Positions 1 to 11,719 of a stretch of 64,000 nucleotides of DNA are shown piece by piece. Both the position numbers and the translations under genes were made by a program. Every line of letters starts with the position of its first letter. Within the stretch, counting starts at the first letter, position 1. This DNA comes from Byssothecium circinans (lineage: Eukaryota; Ascomycota; Dothideomycetes; Pleosporales; Massarinaceae). The stretch spans positions 988,209-1,052,208 of the forward strand of contig ML976990.1 of assembly GCA_010015675.1 (NCBI GenBank), given 5' to 3'. A model generated the notes under the pieces. The model had not been told where the DNA came from and did not search any database. It saw only the letters and a program-made list of their open reading frames with translations.

Positions 1-413
1 TCAAGACGCAGCCGTGGAATACATCGGATTACTCGCCGACATGGACGGAGGATCCGTTCTTCTGGCAGGATAAGCGTGGGAATTGGCACGTACTGGTGCA
101 CTGGATGATTGATATTACTGAAAAGGGAGTGAAGTATCCGCGTGTCGGTGCGCATTTGTTTAGCAGGGAGTTGACGGGGAACTGGACGTTTAAGCTGCAG
201 GAAGCGTTCAATAGTACGGTGCAGTTTACGGATGGGACGAGTGCGGGGTTGTTGAGGAGGGAGAGGCCGAAATTGTTTTTTAGTGAGGATGGGGAGGTTA
301 CGCCGTTGTTTTTGGTTAATGGCGTGCAGGGATTTAATGAGAGTGGGAGCTGGACGCTGGTGCAGCCTGTGGGGGATGCGGCGGCGGTGTACGAGAGGGC
401 GTTGGGGCTGTGA
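1..413 (+). CDS. C-terminal part of a five-bladed beta-propeller glycosidase-like protein (5' end outside window)
   Basis: An open frame runs in from the left edge (first full codon at base 3) to TGA at 411-413, giving about 136 C-terminal residues. It contains TWTEDPFFWQDKRGNWHVL, GAHLFSRELTGNW and a block with RPKLFFSEDG and LFLVNGVQ. Repeated 'ED..F..D..GNWH' and 'G.HLFS..L.GNW' strings are typical of the glycosidase-like five-bladed propeller superfamily (GH43/GH32-like proteins) in ascomycetes, usually secreted. The fungal branch resembled here is generally uncharacterised, so the substrate cannot be named. The start, signal peptide and catalytic acids lie outside the window. Family placement is by motif memory only. 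Confidence 0.55.
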   Translation, partial: KTQPWNTSDYSPTWTEDPFFWQDKRGNWHVLVHWMIDITEKGVKYPRVGAHLFSRELTGNWTFKLQEAFNSTVQFTDGTSAGLLRRERPKLFFSEDGEVTPLFLVNGVQGFNESGSWTLVQPVGDAAAVYERALGL

Positions 414-1297
414 GAAAAGGATCAGCGTGCTCCAGTACTCGAGCTACCTTAAAAGCGAGCCGTGTGTGACGGGCCATGCAGAATATAAGTCCTTTTCACG
501 TTGGGTCAACTGCAAAATTAAGCCAAGAAGACAATATTCGTTAGACCCCTTCTTTAAGAAATGACTGAGGGAATACCGTTTTGGATTTAAAAAATTAACG
601 TCTTCCTCAGATTCGGGTATAGTGTGATGATGAATAGAGGGGGATCTAGGAAAATTGGGACACGTGGCGTGTTCACCATTATCCATTCTAGCAAGCCTAG
701 CCTGTTAGAAACAGTAAAGAGAGCGAAGTAGGATGTACAGCACAGGGTGTTGTCGTAGTTCTATGATCATCGGAGGGTTGACGGGGAATTGCATCATGAC
801 TGCTCCGAATATAAACTATTCAGCGCGCCGATCGGGAGCAGGATTATTTTAGCATCGCTGGCATTTCCTTCAGGATTCAGAACGCGTTCGACCCCATCCC
901 CATCACTACGGCCATCCGCATTTGTTCTTTGTTCAATCATCTAAAGGTCATTCTGCGCCGGTGTTACTTGGGATGAAATCGACCCTTGTGACGTATTGGG
1001 AGCGGAACACGAGGCGGATCACCCCCGGCACTCTGAACGAAGACCTGCATGGAAGCGAGAATACCCACAAGATGAGACGTTTCTTGGTGGGAACGAGAAT
1101 GAAGGTCGCTCAAGAACTCAAAAGAGAGATAATGGAAGGCTGTTACTAGCGCGGCCCGTTGATGGCTCTGGTGCGCCTGGATGATTGTATTCCAAGCCCC
1201 TCACGGGGGGCCAAAACGGTATCAATTCCTCGGCAATTTTACTTTCAGCCTCAAGGTCAGCTTCCCATCCATATTTTCCATTGCGCATGTCTTCGCT
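414..1297. other. Intergenic, no gene seen
   Basis: The 884 bases hold only short frames without protein-like composition. The right part must contain the promoter and leader of the CorA-like gene. An ATG at 1181 is in frame with that gene's first exon, but the ATG at 1298 was preferred because the 39 extra codons look like untranslated leader. Confidence 0.5.
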
Positions 1298-4200
1298 ATG
1301 GCCACTGTCGTGCAGAATGATGTTCCTTCCTCATCCTCGAGTACAATTCAGCCGTTCGACGTATCGAAAGATCCAGCACAAGATGGAACGGCGCACGAAG
1401 CTGAGGCTCGCAGCCTTATGGGTACAGACCGATCATTGATTGAACAACACAATGAGGATAATTCAAACTTACCAAACCGGGCCGAAGCAAAATCCAGTAT
1501 TGAAATGAGCAGCAAACGGAAGGGGAAGGAGCCGGTCACAGCTTCTGAGAATCCGGCTGAAAATGTTGGTTCAATTGAGAACATTACGGGCGCTCAACTC
1601 CACAGAGTCTTTGAGACCACAGATGACGAGGGGTTTTCAAGGTCGTTAGAGCATTTGCTACCACAAGGGAGCCCTAGCACAGCGAGAAGCGTGGCGATGA
1701 GTGAACACAGCGCAGTTCGCTCAGCTGGTGTTTCCACAACAAACTCGACGCAGCCACCAAGGAATCGTTCCTCGCAGCAGCAGAGTAGCAATGCCGTTCA
1801 CGGCACTTCTCCCAAGCCTGTAGGGATATCAACCGCTCAATATGCTCCTCGCATACAGCATCTTCCGGTTCATACGCGAGGCCAACGACATAATCCCGCA
1901 ATGGAAACAGACGACAGAAATTCGCGCGGCAAGAAGAGAAGCCGTCTAGTCTTCACGATCCCTGTGAAAGTCGGCCATGGCATCCTCCAAGCAAGTTTGT
2001 CGAAACCTTTGCAGACAGACTGGCCGGGAAAACATTCTCGAAACCATGCTGAAAGAAACCAGCAGTTCAATGTCGCGGACGCTAGACGATTCACAAATCA
2101 CGAGGGGAAGTATGCAATGAACATGACTTGTTTTGAAGACTCCAGCATTTCTTCCGGCGCCGGCCAAAGCCAATTGCAGTGGTTGTAAGTGTTGGAGCCT
2201 ATCTATTTGAATGACTTTTGCTGAAGCAATTAGGCATATGCAACGAAAGAGGATGAATCTCGGGGAGTTCCGGGTACTGCGTCAACATACTCCATGATAG
2301 ATCATTTCGACCTAACAGGGAATAGGATTTTGCTTGGAAAGCACCCAACCTCAGTGCAGAACTGAGAGTCTTGGTCTTACAGCTTTTTGAAAAATTACAG
2401 ACTTCTAACAAGACGAAGTTCTTCGACGGACATCGAATGGATCCTGGGACTGTTCTCCAATGCAATGGGAGCACTGAGCAGACATCGGATCAAGCCAACC
2501 TTTCAGTCACCTTCCTCTGTTTTCCATACCTTTCCCTAAGGCAAAAGTCCTTACCTATGGACCACTCTGAGCAGACGTACCCCATCAGAACGTTGTCGCA
2601 AACCTTATATCCCCATGAACCTGCCATGGGCAGGACGTCTCCGCCAGCTTTCTGCAAGGGTTTGCCAAAGTCTGTCACGGGTATTTTGTATGTCCCTCAC
2701 TTGTGGGCTGTAGTCATCGGATCAAGTAAGGGGCTATAATAACTCAAGACTTGAAAGAAGCTTACAATCAGCAGGATACTTACTGACGTGTTCTGAGTGC
2801 AATGTCAGTGGTTTGACGGGGAATTCAATCGTGCTAGCGATGCGACCATCGCCAATAGTCCAAAACTCACAAGAACAAGGAACCACCACCACGCCATTTT
2901 CGATCTCCCACCGCCCAGCCGTAGACCTGGATATTCACAGGGGATCGGAGGCTCGCACTGCTGGCCAAAGCATATTGGTGGAACAACAGGCGCTGAACTT
3001 GGTACCAGGGAACAACGCTGCCCAACTGAACGAACAATCATCATCATTGGCGCATCCTGTACCCGGTTCACCCTCGCAGGGTCGCTCTTGCTATAATAGT
3101 GCTCATTCCACGCGTAGACTTCGAATGAGAATGACGAATATGCGAAGATCAGAACCATCCGACCATGGACTCTCGGACGAAAAAGGTGCCGACCTCACAT
3201 CCCAGAAAGTGAAAGAGGACACCAATTTACTATTCTATGATATTCGCATGGAACTCAAGTCAGCAATCAACAGCAGGTTCCACGGCAAGGAGAAGCCTTT
3301 TTATGAGATGTTCATCTTGTCGACGGAACCACATGCACAACAATCAGCATACTATTCCACTTATGTGCACGAAGTGAGAGAGCTGGTTGGCCTACAGAAG
3401 GATCTAGCCCATTTACAAAGACAGAGGCACAGCGAAATCATGCATCAACTGGAGCAAGGCAAGCGAGTTGCAAAAGTACTGGAAGCATTAGAAGAGCTGG
3501 AGACCCAAAATCAAGAGCTTCCCGAATTTGATTTTCGAAAACACCAAAACCACAGAGATGATATCCTCAGGACATTGGATTTAGAAGATCGATCACTAAA
3601 GACTGCAATAAGGCATCTGGCAGATACTATCGAGTCAGCTTTCCGCTTGGTCGGAGAGATCATGGACCGCAAATTACACTTCCTGCCATCCAAAGAAAGC
3701 GCTGTTGTCGATCACGGCGGAACGGCCGAAAACCGCGCGACATCACTGCCCTTTTTAGTCTGGGGACACTCAATGCCTCCCCTGGAACCAGGATTCGCAT
3801 TTCACCGGCCGGAAGATGCAGAGATACACGCCAAGCGCGCGGAACTGAATCATATCCTACCAATCCTGGATGCTATCGATCGAAGCATTCTCAGCCAACG
3901 GTTTGCCTCCTACAGTCAAATCCGAGAGACAGACATACAACAAATCCGTTTGACGATAGCAAATCGCTTCTCTGAGTTAGCGACAAGGAAGCATGATGCC
4001 AAACTAATGGAACGCCCTTCTTGGCTTGGGAGATTCGACACCACCACATCCATGGGATCTCTTGATTGGATGTTGAACAATGTTGCCTCGTCTAATTATA
4101 CGCCTTTCCTCACTTTGGAGATTCTGACAACAATGAATAAAGTTGTCGATGCTTTCGACAGCTTTCTAGCTCTGTTCGTGCCCTCAAAACACAAACACCG

Positions 4201-6045
4201 CGTAATGAGCAAAGCCTGGGGCGCCATCAAAACTACTTTGCAGGTAAGCTTCACTTAGTGACCACTATTTCCTTGATGGGTGATACCTCAGCGGGTCTTA
4301 GACATATCATTCGTGGCTCCGAAGTTCCCTTAGCTTTTTGCAATCACATGACCACAGACTGATTGAGCGTAGATCGTTGTTATTGCTGCCGAAGAAGCAG
4401 AGCCCCATCGTCAGGCCGCGTATGTCATCCGTCACACAGCAAGAGATACAACAGGCAATAGCACATCCATAAAGAATCTTCCGGGCCTGGTGAATTGTTC
4501 CTCTTGTCAATCCTCGAGCACTTATAGGACGACGAGGAAAGCCGTCGAGCATTTGCGAAGGGAGCACCAAGCAGGGGAATCAGGTCTTGATGATCTCAGC
4601 TGGTTTGACTGGATATGCACAGTCGATCAACTCCGAAGAGATTCGAAGAATGAACGGCATCTATTCTTCCTGCAGACATGTCTCAGCCATTTAGAAGAGC
4701 TGTGCGACGGGGCGAAGAAATTTCACGCGGCAGTCACTACTGATGGCCACCGAAAATCAGAGGAGCTGTCACTTCCCAGACATCTGGTGCGGTGCCTAGA
4801 AGGGACCATCTCTTTCATTCTACAAGCGGCGGTGTCCATCGCCAATCTCAAGAACGTGCAGCAAGGCAGTTTGCCTCTGTTGCACTTTCAGCAAGCACCA
4901 TCATACATGCACTACGCACTGCATGAGCTCACGAACCTTGCTAGAGCCGCACAACAATCCTTGGCCGATGCGGAGAAAGCGTTCTCACTCCCGAATACGG
5001 AGTCAGGCATGGTTGACATGAGTCCAGCCAGCCCGGAATTTCTTGTGGCTCTCATTTGTCAAAACCTCCGACGCAGGCGCGTAGTTGAAGGGTTGGATTC
5101 CGAAGTCAATGGCTTATACCAGGCCTACACATCCCGACTAGTACGTATTTTACTGCTCCAGCATGATTAGGGATTGGCCATCGCTCTACATATTGTAACA
5201 ACCAGCACTCTCGCTAACTCAGAAGGTGTAGAAGTACCAAGTCCACAAATACCCACGCAAGAGGCTTCTCCGTGAGATCCACGATTTACAAGACGAACTG
5301 ACAGCCGTGACCTGGGTGAACGAATGGCAGCAAGACGCCTATTCCAGGTTTGCCGAAGTGATGAATCCTCGAATCTACCGACCCAGCACAGCTAAGATAC
5401 CTATCGACTTTGTAGCCGTGAGGCGCTTCCTTAGATCAGAGTATCGCTCCCTAAGGGCCGTTTCAGCGGAGCTTGAAGCACTTGACAATGCCGCTCGAAT
5501 GTTGCGCGACCAACTGAAGGAGAGTATGGAGATTTTGGAAGAGGATCATGGGAAAGCAATCATGGTCTTCACTACGATCACGACGATCTTCCTCCCCCTG
5601 TAAGTCTTGTTTTCTTTTTCGGGCCATTCCTTACATCACCTTCGGCATGAAGCCGTCGTATTATAGCACCCTATCCCGACCTTGTATTATCCAGCTAACA
5701 TAGTCCAGTTCCTTCGTAACAAGCTTCTTCGGGATGAACACCGTCGATATCCGCGACACCAACCGTACACAACGCTTCTTCTGGGTCATCGCCGTGCCCG
5801 TCACCGCCAGCATCGTCGGCATTGCCGTGTTCATCGCGTATTATGGCGGCCAACTGTACGACATGGCTTCGATAGCGCTGCAACAACTTCGAGAGGATAC
5901 GTCGCATGAGAAAATACGGCTGGCGTCCGCTGGCCAGGAACTTTTTCGCCGGATCGAGGAAAAGGAGGTTGTGAAACCGCAAAGCTTACGTCAACGATTG
6001 CTTTGGAAGAGGAAGGAGAGGGCGAGTGCGGATCTTCTACCGTGA
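1298..6045 (+). CDS. Fungal CorA-like Mg2+ transporter-domain protein, ~1422 aa, seven exons
   Basis: Predicted exons: 1298-2184, 2234-2273, 2326-2725, 2775-4243, 4373-5140, 5232-5599 and 5709-6045; every junction keeps frame. Residues 1-300 are Ser/Thr/Gln-rich and disordered. Exon 3 carries LCFPYLSLRQ (about residues 370-380) and ILYVPHLWAVVIGS, the N-terminal signature of the large fungal CorA-like family. Residues 974-997 form a Cys-x2-Cys-x14-His-x4-His motif. Helical, charged segments follow. The C-terminus has two membrane segments (about 1297-1318 and 1333-1357) separated by Gly-Met-Asn at 1319-1321, the CorA selectivity motif, followed by a charged cytosolic tail. The family is placed in membranes, but few of the long fungal members have proven ion transport. 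The 13-codon exon 2 is the weakest exon call. The start could be the in-frame ATG at 1181. Confidence 0.85.
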
Positions 6046-6996
6046 CAGGATGGATGTAATGTGCGGTGCTCATTTGGTCGTGTCATGGGTGCACCATCTG
6101 AGGTAGATGATCAGCATCATACTATCGTCTTGTTACATGATTAGTTTGGATCCAGAGAGAAAACGGTTCGCACACGTATTTCATAGGTCAAAGTCCGCTG
6201 ACCCCATCGCAGAATAGTAAAACAATCTTCTATTTAATAAACTTGGCTACGTGATAGTCCTACTCGAGAGCCCAAGAACCCCCTTGTGGCCGATGATCCT
6301 ATCCATTTATTTGGAAGGAATCTCACGTTGGAGCATAAAAACGAGTCTCTTGGAACGAGGGATATGGTCCTTAGAGTTGGTTAAAGTCACAAGTAAAGTG
6401 TATTAGAACAATTAGCTTCAACAGTATGGTGATTGGAATTGAGAATGTTAATGATTACAGCACCTCGTTTCGACGACCAGCCACCGGCGCACAATTTGGA
6501 ATACCCATCGTGTATATACACTCCATTCAGGTGGCCACAGAGTCTCACCCTCGTACACTTTATCTCGTGTTCTGACCGCCGTCCTCAGCCGCTGGTTTAC
6601 TGATGAGTCAGATTCTTTGTGCCAATTCAATATCACCGAACACCGAAACGGGACACCGAGAAGTAGGAAATATCGAGTACGACAACTTGAGAGCTTTCTC
6701 ATTTCTATAATCACGGGAAATATTCTCTTACAAACGCAACCGCGGTTTGTGGACCCGCTAGTGACCCAAAATAAAGGAATTTTTGAATTTGGAAAGAGCG
6801 TTTGACCAACGTCACCTCACCAACTGCCACCCTACCAGTGGAGGACCGTACCAGCACTAGGCAGCCAACATTAATTTCTTTCAGTACATCACATTCCCCT
6901 TCTCCCTTCCTCCATCGCGAGTGAGGTTGTGTTCTCCGAAAAACCCCCGTTGCCGCAATCCGATCCCCCTTCTACTAACCTTGACGCTTCATCAAC
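6046..6996. other. Intergenic between two co-oriented genes
   Basis: The 951 bases contain no coding frame that could be supported. The segment is AT-rich around 6200-6450 and pyrimidine-rich just before the next start (about 6880-6990), as expected of a fungal promoter and leader. Confidence 0.5.
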
Positions 6997-8534
6997 ATGC
7001 CCTTTCTTTACACCCGACTCAAGGAACTAACACCCGAGCAGCGCGCGGTCGTCCACATGTATCCACCGCCTAACGAAATGTACAACACCACGCACCGCAA
7101 ATACAAATACGAACTGCAGGCCCCGCAACGCGATCATGACCCGGTCAAGCGTGCCATCATTCGCGCCATCTTCGAGCTTCGCAAAGAGAACATACAGGCC
7201 TGTGCCGCTGCTGTTTCCGCCCAAGGACTCACCCTCAACCCACCAATCTGGCCACTGAATGAGCAGAACCAGGACACTCCCTTTGAGATGTATGCCTTCA
7301 AGAAGCGCTTCGAGGAGTTCCCTAGCGGATTCGGCATCACGATCAAGGACCGTTGGGACTCACGGCCTCTCACCGCAGATCGCGTGTTCATTCGCGCTTC
7401 GAAGGTGAAGGCATGGCGACCGATCAAGGAGTGGCTTGTCGACTGGACCTTCAGCAAGGAGTACCCGAGTGGCTCGCCTGCCCTAACCATGAACGAAGCG
7501 CAGCGGAAGTGGTGGACTTGCAATGGAAAGTACTTTCCCATTCTGGAACTCCCGTGTGAGCTGCGTCTCAATATCCTCGAGTACGTCCTCGGCGAGAACA
7601 TACGCCCGCATACCACCCGTGACGGCGGTGAGGTCAAGGTTGTACTAGGCTCCTTTCGTCAGAACAATCCTCTAGCTCATGATTTGTGGGAACATATGGG
7701 GTCCCGGGATACCTTTGGACGCGTGATGTGGGAGACTGTTCCTCGTCCCAACTACGCCATCTTCGGGGTCAACAAACAACTACACGACGAGGCGCTGCGG
7801 GTCGGATGGACATACTCTCAGAAGCATTTCCATTACTTCGAAAATCTTCGCGACGTCGTACTTTGTCCGAATCCGCCCACGGCACCTCGATGGCTCTCTA
7901 ACGTCACGCTCCATTTCAGCATCTCCGATCTTTTCGGTATGCTCGATCTCAAGTTCTCGGAAACCGGAACTCTGGAGCATGAGCCGAAGATGCTTCCGAG
8001 GAAGATATTCGAAGATATGACTACGCTGGAGACGTTGACACTGGACTTTCCGAGCCCGTACGAGTCCTGCAATTCTTGGAGAGAGGTCCTGGAACCTTAC
8101 CTCGAGAAGAAGTACAAATTCGGGTGGATTCGGGAGTATCCATGCTGGAAAGTGCTCGTCGATTGGCTTATGACGTTTCTGTACCCTCTCCTGAAGGATA
8201 TCCCTCGAGTTCGTCTGCGCGGATGCATCAAGACTTGTACGAGGAACAAGTGGATCGACATTCTGAGAGGCAAGGAGGAATTCGACCATGAGAGCGGGAT
8301 CAAAGAGATTCTGGACTTACCACCTGCTGCTGTGTAAGTTTTCCTCTCGTATTTTGGTCCTCAGAGGAGCTTGCTAACCCTGTTTGTAGACCGCCGGAGT
8401 GCTTTTGCCCACAATCTTGCTATTACGATACCAATGTCCACGACCAGCGACACTATGGCATACCTCTCGGCACACGCGCGTTTGATCACGACGACCGGTT
8501 CTATCCTATCAAAGCTCAGGAAGAGAATTGGTGA
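6997..8534 (+). CDS. F-box-like/2EXR-type hypothetical protein, 493 aa
   Basis: Two exons, 6997-8333 and 8390-8534, are joined by a 56-bp intron (GTAAGT ... TTTGTAG), giving a continuous frame. The motif FPILELPCELRLNILEYVLG at about residues 181-200 matches the short F-box-like/2EXR helix common in ascomycete proteins of unknown role. There is a basic N-terminus, no signal peptide and no membrane segment. The region after the motif has leucine-spaced segments such as DMTTLETLTLDFPSP, resembling the irregular repeats that follow F-boxes. The second exon adds a Cys-rich tail (PPECFCPQSCYYD). If it is a true F-box protein it would be a substrate receptor of an SCF ubiquitin ligase, but the motif lies mid-protein and this is inference. 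The start has a good context (CAACATGCCC). Confidence 0.8.
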
Positions 8535-9646
8535 CTTTCTTCTTGAAAGAGTTCGTTTCGCTATGGAAAGTCAAGTTTGTTAGCACCCAAATTGAATGGA
8601 ATGAGGGAAATGAATAGCGAATACGATCCCCGAGGTTCGAGCTCTACATGGCGAAACAGGTTCTTAGTATCCCTAGTGTAATGTAATACTGTACTTTAAT
8701 CCATACTCTGGATCTCTCGAGGATCATGACGATGAATGGGACGCTCACCTTTGGAACAATGATCCTCCAATACAACTATATGCGTTGATACATGACCCCG
8801 GAAATTAGTCAATAACACCTATCGCTTCTTTATACTAAGGGTTACCATCGATTAAACCCTCGCCTCTGCATTACTAATTGTTAAGCACGTTCCCAAAGTC
8901 CGCTTCCAAAGTGCCGTTGAGCCAGCGGTACACCCGTCCCGAGAGGCAACACCGAGAGCTTAAGGACACGCAGAAGACCCATCGCTTCAAGTCGGTGCGA
9001 ACCAGCAGAGGCCACCTATAGGCAGCTGTTGATGCTCAGGCACCAGCCTGCACATGTCGCGAGACGTGTTGCTGCCTGCATGTGCGGGGCTTTGGCAGCG
9101 ATGATATCCACAAGCCCGAGAGTTCCGCGGATATTTGATAGAGAGACGAGCTGTGAAAGGGGGCAGGTAGTTGAGAGCTTGCCTCTTGATGAGGGTAAAA
9201 ACTGATGTTCTGTAGACCGGGAACGCGTCTTGGGGTAGGTGGGTGCGGGTAGGTACAGCTTCCCACTTATAATCCTTCGCAATGGTACCTTTTCCCGCAT
9301 TTTATATTCAGCATTATTTGAGAAATCACATCTGAGATAGCAGAGTATAAAATGCTGCACATGTAAGGACATCAAGTCCTCGCGTAAACCTGCCCTGCCC
9401 TATTTCCTCCCAGACTAACTATAACAGACTAACCCCATCCAACCAAACAACCGAGGCACAGTTCCCAACTCCGCCAATCCCCCAACGACGACCGAGCAAT
9501 CATCAACAACACTTACAACACATCTCCCTCCCATCATCTCTTTCTCGCGTCCTCGTCGACCTTCTCACGCCATTACTGCTATCTCGAAAGTTAAAGGATA
9601 AAGATATAAGATACAGGTTCAAGAGCTTGAGATCTAGGGAGACATC
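8535..9646. other. Intergenic, no gene seen
   Basis: This is a 1.1-kb segment without a supportable coding frame or RNA gene. The last 250 bases are C/T-rich and then purine-rich before the isomerase start, consistent with a leader. Confidence 0.5.
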
Positions 9647-11483
9647 ATGGTAGAGGAGTTCAAGTACAACTTCTTCAACGTCACGTTCCCGGCAGAATAC
9701 GTGGCGCATGTGGAAATCAATCGGCCGGGGAAGCTGAATGCTTTTAAAGAGGTGTGAGTGCAGTCAGTGCATATTTCCCCGTTTCTCTGGGATACTTTTT
9801 GTTTTCAATCTTCTTCCAATGCCATTTCCTTGAATGTTTCGGACGCTTTCACGTGCTTGCTTCACCACCTGGGCACTACCCTACCCGGGCACTCTCATAC
9901 TGGTACCACCACATGTCCTGCAAAAAGGAAAGGGGGAAAGAAATACTCGGAATTGTTTCCTTTAATCATCATACATCTACCATCTCGGAAATTCTTTTCA
10001 TCTATCGCCCCCTTCCCTCTACCACGCAACCCGGCAACCCGGCAACCCAGCAGCCATGAATCGATCTAACTCCCCCCTCCTCCTCGCAGTATGTGGCTGA
10101 ACCTCTCCGCCATCTTCCGCCGCCTCTCCCACGACCCAAACGTCCGCGCTATAATCCTAACCGGCGCCGGAGACCGCGCCTTCACATCCGGTTTGGACGT
10201 CCAGGTACGTCTAACACATCCCCATTCATTATCCACACTCTATACCCCCTGCGTCTCCTCTCCTCTCCTTCCCCCATACTGCCATACTGCCCTACTAAAC
10301 CTACCCTCCAAGCCCTACCACTCACACTGACCCCCCAACGAAATAGGCAGCAGCAGAAGAAGGTTCCACCCTCTCCCCTTCCTCCTCCTCCTCAGAAGAC
10401 ACCGATCCCGCCCGTAAAGCCACCGCCCTAAAACGCCACATCGCCGCCTTCCAATCCTGCATCACCGACATCGAGAAATGCGAGAAACCCGTCGTCGTCG
10501 TGCTACATGGTATTTCCTTTGGTCTGGCTTTGGATATGTCGCTTGCTTGTACGTCATTCCTCACTTCCCCTGCTTTCCTTCCCTCCGTCCTTTTCCTTCC
10601 CCAGCACTCCAGCACTCCAGCACTCCAGCACTCCAGCACTCCAGCACTCCAGCACTCCAGCACTCCAGCNNNNNNNNNNNNNNNNNNNNNNNNNNNNNNN
10701 NNNNNNNNNNNNNNNNNNNNNNNNNNNNNNNNNNNNNNNNNNNNNNNNNNNNNNNNNNNNNNNNNNNNNNNNNNNNNNNNNNNNNNNNNNNNNNNNNNNN
10801 NNNNNNNNNNNNNNNNNNNNNNNNNNNNNNCTCCCCCCCGGGAGTTCTCAGGCGACATACGCCTCACCGCCCGCACAACCAGGTTCTCCGTCAAGGAAGT
10901 CGACATCGGCATCGCCGCCGACATCGGCACCCTCTCGCGGCTCCCCAAAGCCGTGGGGAACGCGAGTTGGATCAAGGACGTCGCGCTCTCGGCGCGCGTT
11001 TTCAGCGCCGACGAGGCGTTGCGCGTTGGGCTCGTTAGTGGCGTGTTCGAGGATAAGGGGGGGGCTGTTGCTGAGGTTAGTAGTGGTGGTGTTCTTCTCT
11101 TCCCTCATTTCTCCTTCCCCTTTCTCTCTCTTCTGCATGCATTGCGGTGTGCTTTTTGCATTATCCTTGGGCGTGGCGACTTGTGTGCGTGCTTCGCTTC
11201 GGTCGAGGAGGAGCCATGTGTTGTGTGGATCTGGATCTGAAATAAGCTTACTGACGATTATTGAAAAAACCAGGCCCTGAAACTCGCAAGTCTGATCGCA
11301 AGCAAGAGCCCCGTAGCCACCATGGGAACAAAGGAACTCTTGAACTACTCGCGCGATCACTCCGTCGCCGATGGTTTGGCGTATACCGCCGTGTGGAACG
11401 CGGCTATGCTCCAAACACAGGATATCAAGGACGCCATGCTGAGCGGGCTGCAGAAGCGGAAGCCTACCTTCAGTAAGCTGTAA
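9647..11483 (+). CDS. Peroxisomal delta3,5-delta2,4-dienoyl-CoA isomerase (enoyl-CoA hydratase/isomerase family), 285 aa
   Basis: Five exons: 9647-9753, 10090-10204, 10347-10548, 10852-11075 and 11274-11483. Landmarks in order are INRPGKLNAFKE, RAIILTGAGDRAFTSGLDVQ (oxyanion-hole segment), VVVLHGISFGLALDMSLACD (second oxyanion-hole loop), VKEVDIGIAADIGTLSRLPK and GLQKRKPTFSKL. The two acidic residues of the VDIGIAADIGTL block are those expected in dienoyl-CoA isomerases, which shuttle double bonds during beta-oxidation of unsaturated fatty acids. The last three residues, SKL, are a classical PTS1 signal, so the enzyme should be peroxisomal. Length fits the family. Intron 3 contains an 8-bp tandem repeat and the assembly gap, so its size is unknown, but the frame resumes correctly after it. 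The tail faces the RACK1 gene 236 bp away. Confidence 0.92.
10603..10669. repeat. Tandem 8-bp repeat (AGCACTCC)n inside an intron
   Basis: About 8.4 perfect copies of AGCACTCC run directly into the N gap at 10670. They lie in intron 3 of the dienoyl-CoA isomerase gene. The true array is probably longer and is the likely reason for the gap. Confidence 0.95.
10670..10830. other. Assembly gap, 161 N
   Basis: A run of N separates the 8-bp repeat from the last bases of the same intron (acceptor at 10849-10851). No coding sequence appears to be lost, because the protein reads through without a missing block. Confidence 0.99.
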
Positions 11484-11719
11484 AGATAGTTGTAGACTGT
11501 CAATCTCGTAGAAAGTCTCCAGGAGACTGGAAAATGCAATTGAATGAATTTTTCATTGACTCTGAGCGCCTGGAAGTGCTATACCGGAAGGAATTGACCA
11601 TCCCCAAAACCCCCATTTCGTATCCCATGGCATGCTGCAGATTGTGGAATCATGAAATCATCTCCATGGCGCCCCACACCCCGCCATCCATGCCGCTCGC
11701 TCACCTCAGTCACAGCCCT

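Noticed and set aside
1181..1297. N-terminal extension of the CorA-like protein from ATG 1181
   Set aside because: In frame but composition (Phe/Gly-rich, then FAM) differs from the disordered N-terminus; kept as an alternative start only.
8985..9010. GGTGCGAACC-like string considered as a tRNA T-arm
   Set aside because: No acceptor stem, anticodon arm or A-box could be fitted around it on either strand.
10603..10669. Regular repeats considered as a CRISPR-like array
   Set aside because: The unit is 8 bp with no spacers, and the organism is a fungus; it is a simple tandem repeat.
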